DNA from: Fagopyrum homotropicum
Taxonomy: Eukaryota > Streptophyta > Magnoliopsida > Caryophyllales > Polygonaceae
DNA: 64,000 bases
NCBI GenBank assembly: GCA_033239125.1
Contig: BSWB01000006.1
Coordinates: forward strand, 36,746,501-36,810,500
Direction: 5' to 3'
The position numbers and the translations under genes were made by a program. Shown piece by piece: positions 1-10,772 of this stretch. Each line of letters begins with the position of its first letter. The stretch's first letter is position 1. A model generated the notes under the pieces. That model saw only the letters and a program-made list of their open reading frames with translations, ran no database searches and was not told the DNA's origin.

Positions 1-10
1 GTAGCATAAT

Positions 11-1841
11 TGTAACACCCCGAATCCGCGGGACTCGGAGTGTCATATTGGGCTAGGATCTCACAATGGATCCTGACCCTAGCCTGACAACAAGTTCACT
101 AGACCTTACAACATGACACTGACAGATATAAAAATAAATACATAAAATTGTATAAACTGTACAATCAAAAGGTAAAACAACATAGCCGAGTAAAAACAAC
201 AACGTCCACACACATGAGGTAACAAAAGATCATCCTCACGCAGGAGGGAAAGGTAAACAAACCCAAAAGCCCATAACATCCTATGTATCGGCCTGCCACT
301 CTGCTAGATCACTCAGCAGCACGCCTATCCTGCGGGGCATCTACAACATGGTAATAAACCATCAACATGATATCACACATTTACCCATTTTATCATCTTT
401 ATATAATAGTCATTCACTCAAGTCGTGTATATATATAAATGAAAGTATGTGACACGAGGAACGATACATCCCGCCTCTGAGTGTTATATCCAGTTGTACG
501 AGTATCGGTCACACAATCCGTGTACCCTATGAGAGTGGATTGCGCCCTTCCTGTAAACCAGTCTGGCCTGACGTCAGAGAGCCTCCCAGACTCCACTACG
601 GGATGAAAGGGAAATGTTATCACAGCCACGCAGTGGGGCAGTCAATAAAACATAGGTCGGTATAAATGACATCTCATGCTATCATAGCAAACATATAAGC
701 ACACACCACTCATGCAAACACCCAATATAAGGATGATAGCTAAGTAAGTCCTACGGGTTTACCTCAACCTCGTATAAAGATTAACCGGAAGCAACCTCCA
801 ATCCTGAGAGAGGGGCACTGCCTAATAACAAGGTATAGAAAGATATCAACCTCTATTCATCAAAGGGGTCACACCTAGACCCAAAGGGATCCATAGGGAT
901 CATACTTAACCTCAGAATCTCAACCAACATCAACCTAGATCCTTAAAGCCGTGCAAGGCATAACTCGATCATAACCTCATCAAAACACAACCTCACACAT
1001 CTAGCATGATCCTATACACTCACACTAGGAAAGGAGGAAACAAAGGCATCTTAAGGTAAGCCTAGAAGCAACACACACCTGCAGAACCAAGAGAAGAACC
1101 TAGCTGATGCAGGTGGGCGCAGGGGCGGATCACAGGTGGCGCAGGGGCGGATCCTGGCCGGCACTGGGGCGGCTGAACAGCAAAGTACACCACCTTATCC
1201 CTTTCTTCACTTCTTCCTTCGATCCTTTACTCCTTCTTCGCTCCAACATCAACATACATACAGAACATACATATATATACATCAATACAAGCCAAACAAG
1301 GCTGGAACAAGATCCAAACCTAAAGAATCTAAGCTAGACTAAAGAAAGATATAGGAAAAGAGATAAGAAGATGAAAGAATGAAGAAAGAAGGGATGGAAG
1401 CCATGAAGGCTTACCAAGATGAAGTTCTAGAAGCTTAACACATCATCAAAACGTCCTCAAGCTGGCTCACAAGGCTCAGCAACCATAACCATCATTAAAG
1501 TCAAGCACAACTCTCACAAACTCAACCAAAACTCAAAGAAGATCAAAGATGATCCAAGGGAGAAGAGAGGAGACGAAATGTAAGCAAGAGATAGAGATGA
1601 AGATGGAATGATAAACTCTTATCCAAAAGAAAGAGATGGAAGTTATAAAGGGTAAAAAGAGTAAAGCACGGGTCAAAGGGTTAAAGAAGACGGCTGCAGC
1701 ACACAGAGCCGCAGTGACGGACTTTGTGAGCCGCAGGGGTGGCCCAGGCAAACCGCAGGGGCGCCTACGGGGTCACGCAGGGGCGGTATAGGCATAATCT
1801 GGGTCCTCAACTCACTCTCTCACCAACTCAACAACTAGGCT
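11..1841 (-). mobile_element. Solo LTR of a TGTAACACC-type Gypsy family, interrupted by an Athila element
   Basis: The repeat starts TGTAACACCCC at 11 and ends in CTTACA at 13698-13703, after the nested Athila element is removed; its own length is then about 1837 bp. Both outer ends are flanked by the 5-bp duplication ATAAT (6-10 and 13704-13708), so this is an integrated unit with no internal region, that is, a solo LTR. The minus-strand orientation is inferred from a TATA-like TTTATAAC read on the minus strand near 1645 and by similarity to the copy at 26094-28101. It shares diverged blocks with the copies at 24682 and 26094. Several GC-rich motifs of the form GCAGGGGCGG lie at 1118-1180 and 1725-1790. 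Small open frames inside it have no recognisable domain. Confidence 0.8.
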
Positions 1842-3591
1842 TGATAGCATGAATTATAGTCTATATTTTGGAGTTTGTTTGGACGTTTTATCTTTCATAA
1901 TCTGCATGTTTGTATGTGCATTATGTGATTATACTACCATTTCATCTACCTTTGCGAGAATCGAGGTCTACACCTAGTTTTGTTGTAATTGCAGGTAATT
2001 TGGTACGTTTTGCATCAAAAAGGAGCGAAAGGAGTCATGAGTCATTTAGAGCTACATCCAGGAAGCATAGCCATGGATTAAAGATTTACTTTGGACCAGT
2101 TTTGAGAGATTTCGCATTCAGTTGTGACTCACCTCGGTTGACCAGAGATTCACCTCGACCGAGGTGATCCAGAGACGCCGACTCGACCGAGGCGAATACC
2201 TAGGACGCGGCGAGAATATTTTATTCTTGGCTGAGATCTTTTAAAATTGGAAAGAGATCTTATATTTTTGGGCTTGGCTCCTGGAAGGAAGGAGATATGC
2301 AGAATCATATATTTTACCTATATTTATGAGAAAATATCTTTCTAAGATTTATTATCTTTGGAGGGTTATTTTCCTATAAAAAGGGTTGGATTTCCACAAT
2401 TCCAGGAGGCCGCATACAATCCGCTTAGAGCTGGAGATCTCGCATACTTCCAGCAGCATCCTACTCCAGTTGGGAGAGATTCGAAGAACCTTTTTGAAGG
2501 TTGAAGGAAGGTTGAAGTCCATAGCTTTTATAGCTTTTTGGAGGGTTTTGTAAGATTGTCTTCAATTCCCTCACTTGTTGTCTTGCTTGTTGGATTGCTA
2601 TCCAAGGAACGCTTTGTTGTGATATTTGATTCAGTTATTGAAGTCTTTTCATTAAATTCTTCTTTGTTCAAATATTCACCTTCTTCCCATATATTTGATT
2701 AATACTTTCATGATGATGAGTGGCTAATTTCCTTGTGTGATTCTAGGGTGATTGGCTGAAGGTTGTGGGAAAAACAATGATAGAATAATCTTAGATTCCA
2801 GTAGGATCCTGAAAGTTCGAGTCTTTAACCTTAACCCTAAGCATCTCGTTCAGTCGATGAACATCTCGGCCGGGGTGGAAACTGGCTGACCGAGGTGACT
2901 TATCTGATCCATAACTGAGAGTTAAGTGTTAGAGTTTGCCAAATCCTATTCTTATTACACCTTTCCTGGTTCAAGGCAAGCTTAGGATGAGACTTACCCG
3001 GTAATTCCTTAGTTTGTGTACCAACGATCATAAGTGTAGGTAATAAAGGTTTATCCTTTATTGGGGTTTGAGTGTGCTTCCATCCCATCTTTGTGAGTTA
3101 GCCTGAGACTTACCCGGTAAAGGTTGATTCTATTCCCTTAGATGGTGTGTTAGTTTGAGGTTATAGTCTTTTATCTTGATTCCTTGAGACTTACCCGGTA
3201 ATAGGAGTTACGGTTTAAGATTAGTGTGTAGTGAGACTTACCCGGTGATCTACTCCACTTTAGAAACACCTTCCCCAAGCAAAAAAATCTCAGCTTTGTC
3301 CGCTTATCTATAGATCTTGAGTTGGAACCACAACTAGATGCTTTAATCCCTAGAATTGCATGTTTGTTTTATTGACTTCTTATTCATCTTTGATTGTGTT
3401 AATCGCTCTTGTGGTTAGTATTGACATAAGCACACCGTATTGACTTTGTTTCACCGAGTCCCTGTGATCGACCCCTGGAATTTTCTTGCTTTTACTACGA
3501 TTGACCCGTACACTGCGGGTTCGCATCCTTGTTTTAAGCTTAAGTCTAGGGTTATAAATTTAAAGCTTGCACACACCGTTTGGAGCGAACA
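1842..3591 (+). repeat. 5' LTR of Athila element 1
   Basis: It begins TGATAGCATG and ends GGAGCGAACA. It contains a TATA box near 2375, the palindrome CACCTCGACCGAGGTG at 2151-2166, further half-copies near 2130, 2190, 2850 and 2890, four copies of GAGACTTACCCGGTRA between about 2990 and 3250, and the motif CCCGTACACTGCGGG at 3505-3519. The frames at 1910-2167 and 2900-3088 are LTR sequence and not genes, since both recur unchanged in the 3' LTR. Confidence 0.95.
2375..2383 (+). promoter_or_regulatory. Probable TATA box of the Athila element 1 LTR promoter
   Basis: TATAAAAAG sits about 530 bp into the LTR, followed by CA-containing sequence suited to a start about 30 bp downstream. The same box is kept in the 3' LTR at 12476-12484. 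No transcript evidence is available here. Confidence 0.55.
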
Positions 3592-3597
3592 AGTTTT

Positions 3598-3615
3598 TGG
3601 CGCCGTTGCCGGGGA
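3598..3615 (+). promoter_or_regulatory. Primer binding site, tRNA-Asp type (element 1)
   Basis: TGGCGCCGTTGCCGGGGA lies 6 nt after the LTR end and is complementary to the 3' end expected of plant tRNA-Asp, including CCA. Athila elements are known to use this primer. The same 18 nt occur in element 2 (61683-61700, minus), also after a 6-nt gap. Confidence 0.85.
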
Positions 3616-3716
3616 CTTGGTCTAGACCGAGCCGGTACGGTTTGCTCTTGGGGCGCTTGCCCCGTTTCATCTAACCACTCTACTTGAGTGACTTTTGCAG
3701 GTTCTTTCTTAGGTAT

Positions 3717-6700
3717 ATGCGAAGAACCCGCGTCGGGAAGGAAATCGTTCCTTACGATCCCGAACCAGAAAAGACATACAAGCGACGCTTAAGAAAAGCG
3801 AAGATGGCCCAACAAGACGATCGTGATCTTGCGGCCCAATTGAAAGAGGCGCTAGAGCTGCTACGCCTCAGCGAGAAAGAACTCAGGCAAGAGAAAGAAG
3901 AGAATCGCACCAAGACTGCAGCAATCGAAGCTGAGATAGCAGTCATACGAGAACAGATTCTACTTCGACCGAGGGAAGATCCTCCTGTTGATCCTCGACC
4001 GATGCAGGATCCAGTAGTTGACCCGCGACCGAGGCAGATTCAAGTACCTGACGCCCCGGCCGATGTACTTCCACCTCGGATGCCAGTCCGAGATGTTCTT
4101 CTTGCAGGAATCCCACAAACCCTAGGTCAAAGGATGGACCCTAATCAACAGCTGAGGCGTCCAGGAGTGAACCTAGGAGATCCAGCAGATCATGACTACG
4201 AACTTCGACCGCAAGTTCTAGCCATGATTCGCCAATGCCAATTCGGAGGGCTAGAGAAAGAGTCGCCGCATCAACATCTTCAAAACTACGAGATCTTGAT
4301 GGAAACCTTGCGACCCCTCAGAATTGAGAATAACAACTACAAGCTAAGACCTTTCTACTTTTCTTTAAAAGATAGAGCTCTTACTTGGTATCAATCTCTT
4401 CCTCCAGGAAAAATTAGCACATGGGAGGAGATGACTACAGAATTCTTGACCAAATTCTTTCCCCCCTCAAAGACCGCTGAAATGAGAGGGAAGATCAACG
4501 CTTTCATTATGAAGGACAAGGAGAGCTTGTCCAAATCTTGGGAGCGGTTCAAGGATATCCTCTTGGATTGCCCACATCATGGGATTCCAAAGATCGAGTT
4601 GTTGGAGATCTACTTCAAAGGGCTGGACGGAAGCACCCAGTTCAATCTCCAACTACTTTCCGCCGGTACCTTCATGGACATGGCGATTGATGAGGCTTGG
4701 GACTTCATTGAGAAGCAAGCCTTGCACATGGAGAAATATACCCACCAAGGAGCTGAAAGTGGAGTTAAAAGAGTCAACTTTCAAGAGACTCAATCAAACA
4801 ACAATCAACTCACGTCTTTGACGAATGACGTGAAGCAATTGAAGGAGCTCTTGATGGCTCAAACTAAGAAGGAAGAGCAAGGGCAACGGAACAACAACAA
4901 TAACGGGTACCGTAAAAACAACAACGGTCCCCGAAACAACAACTACAACAACAACAATAGAGGATCCAATAGCAACAACTGGAGGGCGAATAACCAAAAC
5001 TACGGTAACAATCATTCAAACTCCAACTCTAATGATTCCTCTAACCCTTTTCTCTCTTCCCCTTCTTCTTCTTCTACTCCATTGAAAAGCCAAGGGCAAG
5101 GATCAAGTTCGTCTCAACCAGAAAAGAAAGACGCAGTTCTGGAGGCAATCTTGATCAAGCTTAGCGCTATGGAGAATTCTATGACTTCATTTTCGAGGGC
5201 CCAAAAGTCCTTCGAACAACAACTTGCTAATAAGGCGAATGAAGCGCCAAGAGATCCAGGGAAGCTTCCAGCAAAGACGGAAACTAACCCTAAGGGCCAA
5301 TGCATGGCCATAACAACGAGGAGTGGACTCAAAACTGCAGATCCAGTACCTCGCTCGACGCAGACCACCTCGGTCCAGACCCAGTCGAAGAACACCTCGA
5401 CCGAGATGCCAACCGAGGCGGAGCAACAGAAAGCAGGAGAGACGACAGGAACTTATGTTCCACCGCCTGCATACAAACCACCACTTCCATTCCCTCAGTC
5501 CAGAGCCAGAGCACATCTAGACAAGCACTTTGGTAAGTTTCTTGACTTGATGAATAAGCTACATATTAATATTCCTTTCCTTGATGCTATTTTAGGTATG
5601 CCCGCCTATGGGAAGTTCTTAAAAGAAATCCTATCAAGGAAGAGGAAGCTGGAGGATGTTGGTGAAGTTAGGATGACATCTAAATCTTCGGAGCTTATCA
5701 AAATCATGAAGGAAAAGATGCCACCTAAGTTGAGAGATCCCGGCTCATTTTGTATTCCCATTCAAGTTGGGGATGTCACTTGTGAAGCCCTTTGTGATCT
5801 AGGAGCCAGCGTGAGCATCATCCCGCTGGAGCTATGCACGAAGATCGGTCTTGGAGAGCCCAAGCCGGTCAAGATTCGACTTTACATGGCGGATCGCTCC
5901 ATTACCCATCCCGTGGGCATTTTGGAGGACGTTCCGGTCAAGTTAGGTAACTTCTATCTTTCCATAGATTTTGTTGTACTTGACATTCCCGCAGATTATC
6001 CTGTTCCTATTATTCTCGGGAGACCATTTCTAGCAACTTCGGGTTGCAACGTGGATTGCAAGAACGCCAAGTTGAAATTCAACGTTGGTGGCGATGAGGT
6101 GGAGTTCGCGCTAATTGCAGCCATGAAAGGGGAGCAACTGACTGATGATATCTTCAACATTTACGATGAAGAAGAATCAAGAGAATTGGTGAGCTCTATC
6201 CTTATTAACGATCCACTCGAAAGAGTTATTAGCTTCAGTTTAATGGAGGAGGGTATAGATGCTTCTTGTGATGCAGATATACGGAGCTTGAAGGCACTGG
6301 AAGAGGATCCAGGAGCTAAAACTGAGAAGCTAATCCAGGAGACGAAGATCTCCAGTCTCGGATCCAGTAGCAGTACCTCGACCGAGGCACTTTCTGGACT
6401 GAGCGAGGCGACCGAAGAACATCTCGGTCAACGCTTATGCGCCTCGACCGAGGTCGATGGCGAGACAATTTTGACTGAGACTGCATCTAGTCCAGCTTCT
6501 GATACCACTCCACTGGAAGGAGGAAGCCGAGATCCCTCTCAGAAAGCACCTCCAGTTGTGGAGCTTAAACAACTCCCTAGTCACTTGAGGTATATCTTTC
6601 TTGGGCCGGATTCTACTTATCCCGTTATTGCTAGTGCTTCCCTCTCCGGTTCTGAATTGTCTAAGTTAATGCATGTCCTGAGAAAGCATCGAAAAGCCAT

Positions 6701-8234
6701 AGGTTACACCACGGACGATCTTATTGGCATTAACCCTTCTTTCTGCATGCATAGAATTCTAATGGAAGATAATCATAAAACTTCACGGGAACCTCAAAGA
6801 CGGTTAAATCCAATCATGAAAGAGGTTGTGAAGAAGGAAGTTCTTAAGTTGTTGGATGCAGGTATTATTTATCCTATCTCGGACAGCAAGTGGGTTAGCC
6901 CGGTGCATGTCGTTCCGAAGAAAGGAGGGATGACCGTTGTGACAAATAAGAACAACGAGTTGATCCCAATGAGGACCGTTACGGGCTGGAGAGTTTGCAT
7001 CGATTATAGGAAGCTGAACACGGCAACTCGGAAGGATCATTTTCCGCTTCCCTTCATCGATCAAATGCTCGAACGGTTGGCCCAGCATTCACACTTCTGC
7101 TACTTGGACGGCTATAGTGGGTTCTTCCAGATTCCTATCCATCCGGATGATCAGGAGAAGATCACTTTCACTTGTCCTTGGGGGACGTTTGCCTATCGGA
7201 GGATGCCATTTGGATTGTGCAATGCACCCGCTACCTTCCAGCGATGCATGATGGCTATCTTCTCCGAGTACATAGAGGAGATCATGGAGGTATTCATGGA
7301 TGACTTTTCCGTATATGGTTCCTCTTTTGATGATTGTCTATCTAACCTTTCTCTAGTGCTTAAAAGATGTGAAGACACTAACCTTGTTCTGAATTGGGAG
7401 AAGTGTCACTTTATGGTTAATGAAGGCATTGTGCTAGGACACCTCGTTTCTAATCGAGGTATTGAGGTCGATCGAGCTAAGATCGAGACTATTGAGAAAC
7501 TCCCTCCTCCTTGTTCTGTTAAAGGTGTGAGGAGTTTTCTCGGGCATGCAGGTTTCTACAGGAGATTCATCAAGGACTTCTCTAAAATTTCTAAACCTCT
7601 AACTAACCTCTTGAATAAAGATGTTGTTTTTGAGTTTTCGCAGGAGTGTCTTGATGCCTTTTACAGGATTAAGGAAGCGTTGATCTCCGCTCCCATTATC
7701 CAGCCTCCTGATTGGACCTTGCCCTTTGAGGTCATGTGTGACGCTAGTGATGTAGCCGTAGGAGCGGTGCTTGGACAGAAGAAGGATGGACGGACCACCG
7801 CCATTTATTATGCTAGCAAGACGCTAGATGAAGCACAACGCAACTACGCTACCACCGAGAAGGAGTTATTGGCGGTTGTATATGCCTTCGAGAAGTTTCG
7901 TTCCTATCTAGTAGGGGCGAAGGTCATTGTCTACACCGACCACGCAGCCATTCGTTACTTGTTGGCTAAGAAAGACGCCAAGCCGCGCCTTATTCGATGG
8001 ATTCTCTTGCTTCAAGAGTTTGACCTAGAGATCCGCGATAAGAAGGGATCCGAGAATTCAGTTGCGGACCACCTCAGCCGGCTACCAGAATCTTCCCGCG
8101 AGACGGATAACCCACCCATAGACGATTCATTCCCCGATGAGCACTTACACTTGTTGGAGCGTTTGATGGATCTACTTACTTCACCCCACGATGGAGGTGA
8201 AGTATGGGGTGAGGGCACCTCCCACCTCATTTGA
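3717..8234 (+). CDS. Athila gag-pol polyprotein lacking integrase (gag, protease, RT, RNase H)
   Basis: An open frame of about 1505 codons from ATG 3717 (MRRTRVGKE); the frame is open a further 11 codons upstream, but the MRR start is matched by element 2 at 61566. In order: a charged coiled-coil-like N terminus; the retrotransposon gag core (ALTWYQSLP, FLTKFFPPSKT, about residues 220-340); an Asn-rich basic tail near 390-450 with no CCHC knuckle; aspartic protease with CDLGASVSIIP near residue 693; RT with CIDYRKLN and catalytic FMDDFSVYGSS near 1190; and RNase H with CDASDVAVGAVLG, TTEKELLAVVYAF and YTDH (1340-1430). After DHLSRLP the frame runs only about 50 more residues and ends. The HHCC and DDE integrase domains, present in part in element 2, are absent. 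With no frameshift or stop, it could still be translated. Confidence 0.93.
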   Translation: MRRTRVGKEIVPYDPEPEKTYKRRLRKAKMAQQDDRDLAAQLKEALELLRLSEKELRQEKEENRTKTAAIEAEIAVIREQILLRPREDPPVDPRPMQDPVVDPRPRQIQVPDAPADVLPPRMPVRDVLLAGIPQTLGQRMDPNQQLRRPGVNLGDPADHDYELRPQVLAMIRQCQFGGLEKESPHQHLQNYEILMETLRPLRIENNNYKLRPFYFSLKDRALTWYQSLPPGKISTWEEMTTEFLTKFFPPSKTAEMRGKINAFIMKDKESLSKSWERFKDILLDCPHHGIPKIELLEIYFKGLDGSTQFNLQLLSAGTFMDMAIDEAWDFIEKQALHMEKYTHQGAESGVKRVNFQETQSNNNQLTSLTNDVKQLKELLMAQTKKEEQGQRNNNNNGYRKNNNGPRNNNYNNNNRGSNSNNWRANNQNYGNNHSNSNSNDSSNPFLSSPSSSSTPLKSQGQGSSSSQPEKKDAVLEAILIKLSAMENSMTSFSRAQKSFEQQLANKANEAPRDPGKLPAKTETNPKGQCMAITTRSGLKTADPVPRSTQTTSVQTQSKNTSTEMPTEAEQQKAGETTGTYVPPPAYKPPLPFPQSRARAHLDKHFGKFLDLMNKLHINIPFLDAILGMPAYGKFLKEILSRKRKLEDVGEVRMTSKSSELIKIMKEKMPPKLRDPGSFCIPIQVGDVTCEALCDLGASVSIIPLELCTKIGLGEPKPVKIRLYMADRSITHPVGILEDVPVKLGNFYLSIDFVVLDIPADYPVPIILGRPFLATSGCNVDCKNAKLKFNVGGDEVEFALIAAMKGEQLTDDIFNIYDEEESRELVSSILINDPLERVISFSLMEEGIDASCDADIRSLKALEEDPGAKTEKLIQETKISSLGSSSSTSTEALSGLSEATEEHLGQRLCASTEVDGETILTETASSPASDTTPLEGGSRDPSQKAPPVVELKQLPSHLRYIFLGPDSTYPVIASASLSGSELSKLMHVLRKHRKAIGYTTDDLIGINPSFCMHRILMEDNHKTSREPQRRLNPIMKEVVKKEVLKLLDAGIIYPISDSKWVSPVHVVPKKGGMTVVTNKNNELIPMRTVTGWRVCIDYRKLNTATRKDHFPLPFIDQMLERLAQHSHFCYLDGYSGFFQIPIHPDDQEKITFTCPWGTFAYRRMPFGLCNAPATFQRCMMAIFSEYIEEIMEVFMDDFSVYGSSFDDCLSNLSLVLKRCEDTNLVLNWEKCHFMVNEGIVLGHLVSNRGIEVDRAKIETIEKLPPPCSVKGVRSFLGHAGFYRRFIKDFSKISKPLTNLLNKDVVFEFSQECLDAFYRIKEALISAPIIQPPDWTLPFEVMCDASDVAVGAVLGQKKDGRTTAIYYASKTLDEAQRNYATTEKELLAVVYAFEKFRSYLVGAKVIVYTDHAAIRYLLAKKDAKPRLIRWILLLQEFDLEIRDKKGSENSVADHLSRLPESSRETDNPPIDDSFPDEHLHLLERLMDLLTSPHDGGEVWGEGTSHLI

Positions 8235-9032
8235 GACGCATCATGGTCCAGCTAGCGACCTTAAATCAAGCGCTTCTTGGGAGGCAACCCAAGGTATTGC
8301 TTTCTTTTTCCCGTTTTCTAGTCTAGTTTAGATAGTTTTTGTTTTTGCTTTGCTTTGCTTTGTTTTTGGCGTTCTGGACAGACAACAGGGAATATCTAAG
8401 GAAGGAGCACAACTGGAAGGACGGAAGTTTGAGATTCTGAGAAGATAGAAGCATCTCGGTTACTGTCAGGCCACCTCGACCGAGTTGATTCTTGAGCAAC
8501 CGAGGCGACTAGGGTTCCTGCAGAACCACCTCGGTCCGTACCACCTCGGTCCAGTCGAGACCATCTCGACCGAGGTGACAGCAGATCCAGTAACAGTATA
8601 AAAAGAAAAAAAAATACTTTTCACTTTTTATTCACCTTCCTCGACCGCGGCGACAGATCTACCTCGCCTCCCTCGTTTCTCGCACGTTTTCGAAGATTTC
8701 CGCTTCCAAACTGCAATTAAAGAGTAGAGGATCCTATTGCAACTGCAGATCTGCAAGAAATTCGAGTGAATCGGCCGGAACGAGGTAAAAAACGATCGAA
8801 ACCCTAACTCGTTCGTTTACTTCGATTTGGGCTTTGGTTGCCCTTGAATCTGTTGAGAAAAGGCTTAAGTACCCCTTAGGAAGCAATTGTAGTGATTTTG
8901 GGGGGAAAAGAACTGGAAATCTGAGATTTGGAATCGTAACTGCTGCGCCTCGGTCCAGTCGAACTGCATCTCGACCGAGGTGTTCTTGGAGATTGTCAGT
9001 GACCGAGGTAGTCTGACAGAGATTGAGTGAAA
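8235..9032 (+). other. pol-env spacer of Athila element 1
   Basis: No protein is visible. At 8277-8292 TTGGGAGGCAACCCAA can form a hairpin, and it is followed directly by AGGTATTG, which looks like a splice donor. From 8450 to 9010 the spacer is packed with copies and halves of the CACCTCGACCGAGGTG palindrome (8562-8577 and 8967-8982 are the best). The spacer could carry leader or splice signals for the downstream ORF; that is inference. Confidence 0.6.
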
Positions 9033-10469
9033 ATGAGTTCAGATCGTCGCTTAGCCCTGAGAGACAGATCCTCACCCTCCCCTTCTTCCTCTTCCTCCCG
9101 TCCTTACCGCCCGGTTATCCACGAGAGATGCCGGGTAGACTATGAGCGGATAGCTAGCCGTCCAGTTATCGCACCATGATTTCTGGACGTGTCGGCTTTT
9201 GATTGCCTAGGGTTAGACGCTGACCTTAGGAGGATGATTGCTACCGTCGGGCTGGATCAGTTTACTGAGATCCGAGCCCCAGCTTACTTAGAGCCCACCT
9301 TGGAGTTTGTTAGCTCCTTCTCCTACCTCCCCACAGACCAGTCTGTGAAGTACCGGTTGATGAACCGGAACTTCATAGTTCCTTTAGAGGTATGGAGAGA
9401 GATTTTTGGCTTTTCTGAGCCCACCGCCGCCGACTTCCCCTCCCGATCCGTAGCTAGGGAGTTCTGGGGGCAGATAGCCCATATTACTGAGCATGCGGAC
9501 AGATGGCGTCCTGGAGATTCCAGGGAGAGGGTCATCTTCCATCCAGCCTTCAGACTAGCCCACAGGATTTTTAGCGAGACACTTCTGGCGCGTACTGAGA
9601 CGCCCCAGAAGATCAGACAGGGCGAGCTGTTCAGCCTCTATTGCATGGTCATAGGAGGTTTCCCTAACTTTGGCTTGCTCCTGGCAGAGGATCTGCACAG
9701 GATCAAGGCCAAGGCGAAGGGAGACATTTGCTGCGGAGGTCTAGTCACCCACATCGCTACCTACCACGGGATGGACCTCAGTGTTTGCACGATGGCGGCG
9801 GCTCCGAAGCCGCTGGGATTACAGGAGATGATCACACGGAGGATTCTAGTTCCCCGTGGTTTGACCACTCCATACGTAGCCATGCCTTGGGAGCGGACTG
9901 CACCTCAGGGGATCCGCTGGTCTGCACAGTTCACAGTCTTTGATCCGCATTACTGGCAGACAGCTTGGGATACACTGATGGAGGATCACAGAGAGGCAGC
10001 AGCTGCCCCTGCTGAGGCTGAGGAGGATGACGACGACGATGAGGAGACGATGGACGAGAGAGATGGTGGAGTCCCGATGGATACAGCAGGGACGGATACA
10101 GCAGGGACGAGCGCACCACCGATCATCGATTTGGATGATGAGGAGGACACTGAGCCAGCACCTGCTGCACCTCCTGCTAGATCTGCTAGGCGTCGGACAC
10201 GCCGTCACAGAGATTCTGAGATTCATCACCGGATCGACGACCTGACAGATCAGATGATAGACTCTTATGCTGCCCTTACAGTGGACATGCATGAGAGATT
10301 TGCTGCCCAGGATCGACGCATTGACCGTTGGACTCATCAGATGCTAGAGGAGCAGCACTATCAGCGCAGGATGATGGAACTACAGTTCCAGCAGACTATG
10401 GGGTATCCGTTCGACCCGACACAGTATCCGTATGCGCCACCACCACCACCACCGGATCAGGATTATTGA
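9033..10469 (+). pseudogene. ATHILA ORF-1 family (env-position) protein with one in-frame stop
   Basis: ATG 9033 opens a frame (MSSDRRLALRD) that meets TGA at 9177-9179 (codon 49) and then continues in the same frame to TGA 10467. The second part is open for 426 codons from a GTG at 9189, which is not a plausible plant start. The main domain (LGLDADLRRM, AYLEPTLEFVSSF, a long hydrophobic and basic middle, IFGFSEP) matches the ATHILA ORF-1 family in position and pattern. The C terminus has an acidic run (EEDDDDDEE), an Arg-rich patch, a coiled-coil-like stretch and a Pro-rich tail. I see no convincing signal peptide or membrane anchor, so an envelope role is unsupported. The stop may be a CGA-to-TGA change, typical of methylated CpG decay; that is inference. 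Confidence 0.8.
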
Positions 10470-10741
10470 GGAGCTGCAGGACTTTCTTTATTCTATTTTT
10501 ATGCAGTTCAGCTATTTATCCGGTGAGTTCTCTCATTTTCTAGACTTTTATTTGACCCACTGGGACAGTGTGTCCCAAGTATGGGGTGCTTGTATTATTT
10601 GACTACCTTTGATGTATTTGACTACTTGATGTATTATATTTCATCGGATATTTTCGTATTTATGCTTCATTGCCTTTATATGATTATCTGATATTACATG
10701 CATACCTACAGGTTATTTGATTGAGAAAAACGTCGAAACCG

Positions 10742-10772
<31 letters not shown>

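Noticed and set aside
3500..3535. tRNA-like GGGTTCGCATCC
   Set aside because: It resembles a T-loop but lies at a conserved LTR position present in all Athila LTRs here, and no cloverleaf can be drawn around it.
4794..5516. Several antisense frames of 60-109 codons within gag-pol
   Set aside because: They are shadows of the Asn/Ser-rich coding strand and have no domain.
8450..9010. CRISPR-like spaced palindromes
   Set aside because: The spacing is irregular, the copies are imperfect, and the setting is a plant retrotransposon.
9846..10337. 163-codon minus-strand frame opposite ORF-1
   Set aside because: It is antisense to a recognised family protein, with Cys/Ser/Arg-rich shadow composition.
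9033..10469. Viral-type envelope glycoprotein
   Set aside because: The position fits env, but no signal peptide, membrane anchor or cleavage site is visible; it matches the ATHILA ORF-1 pattern instead.
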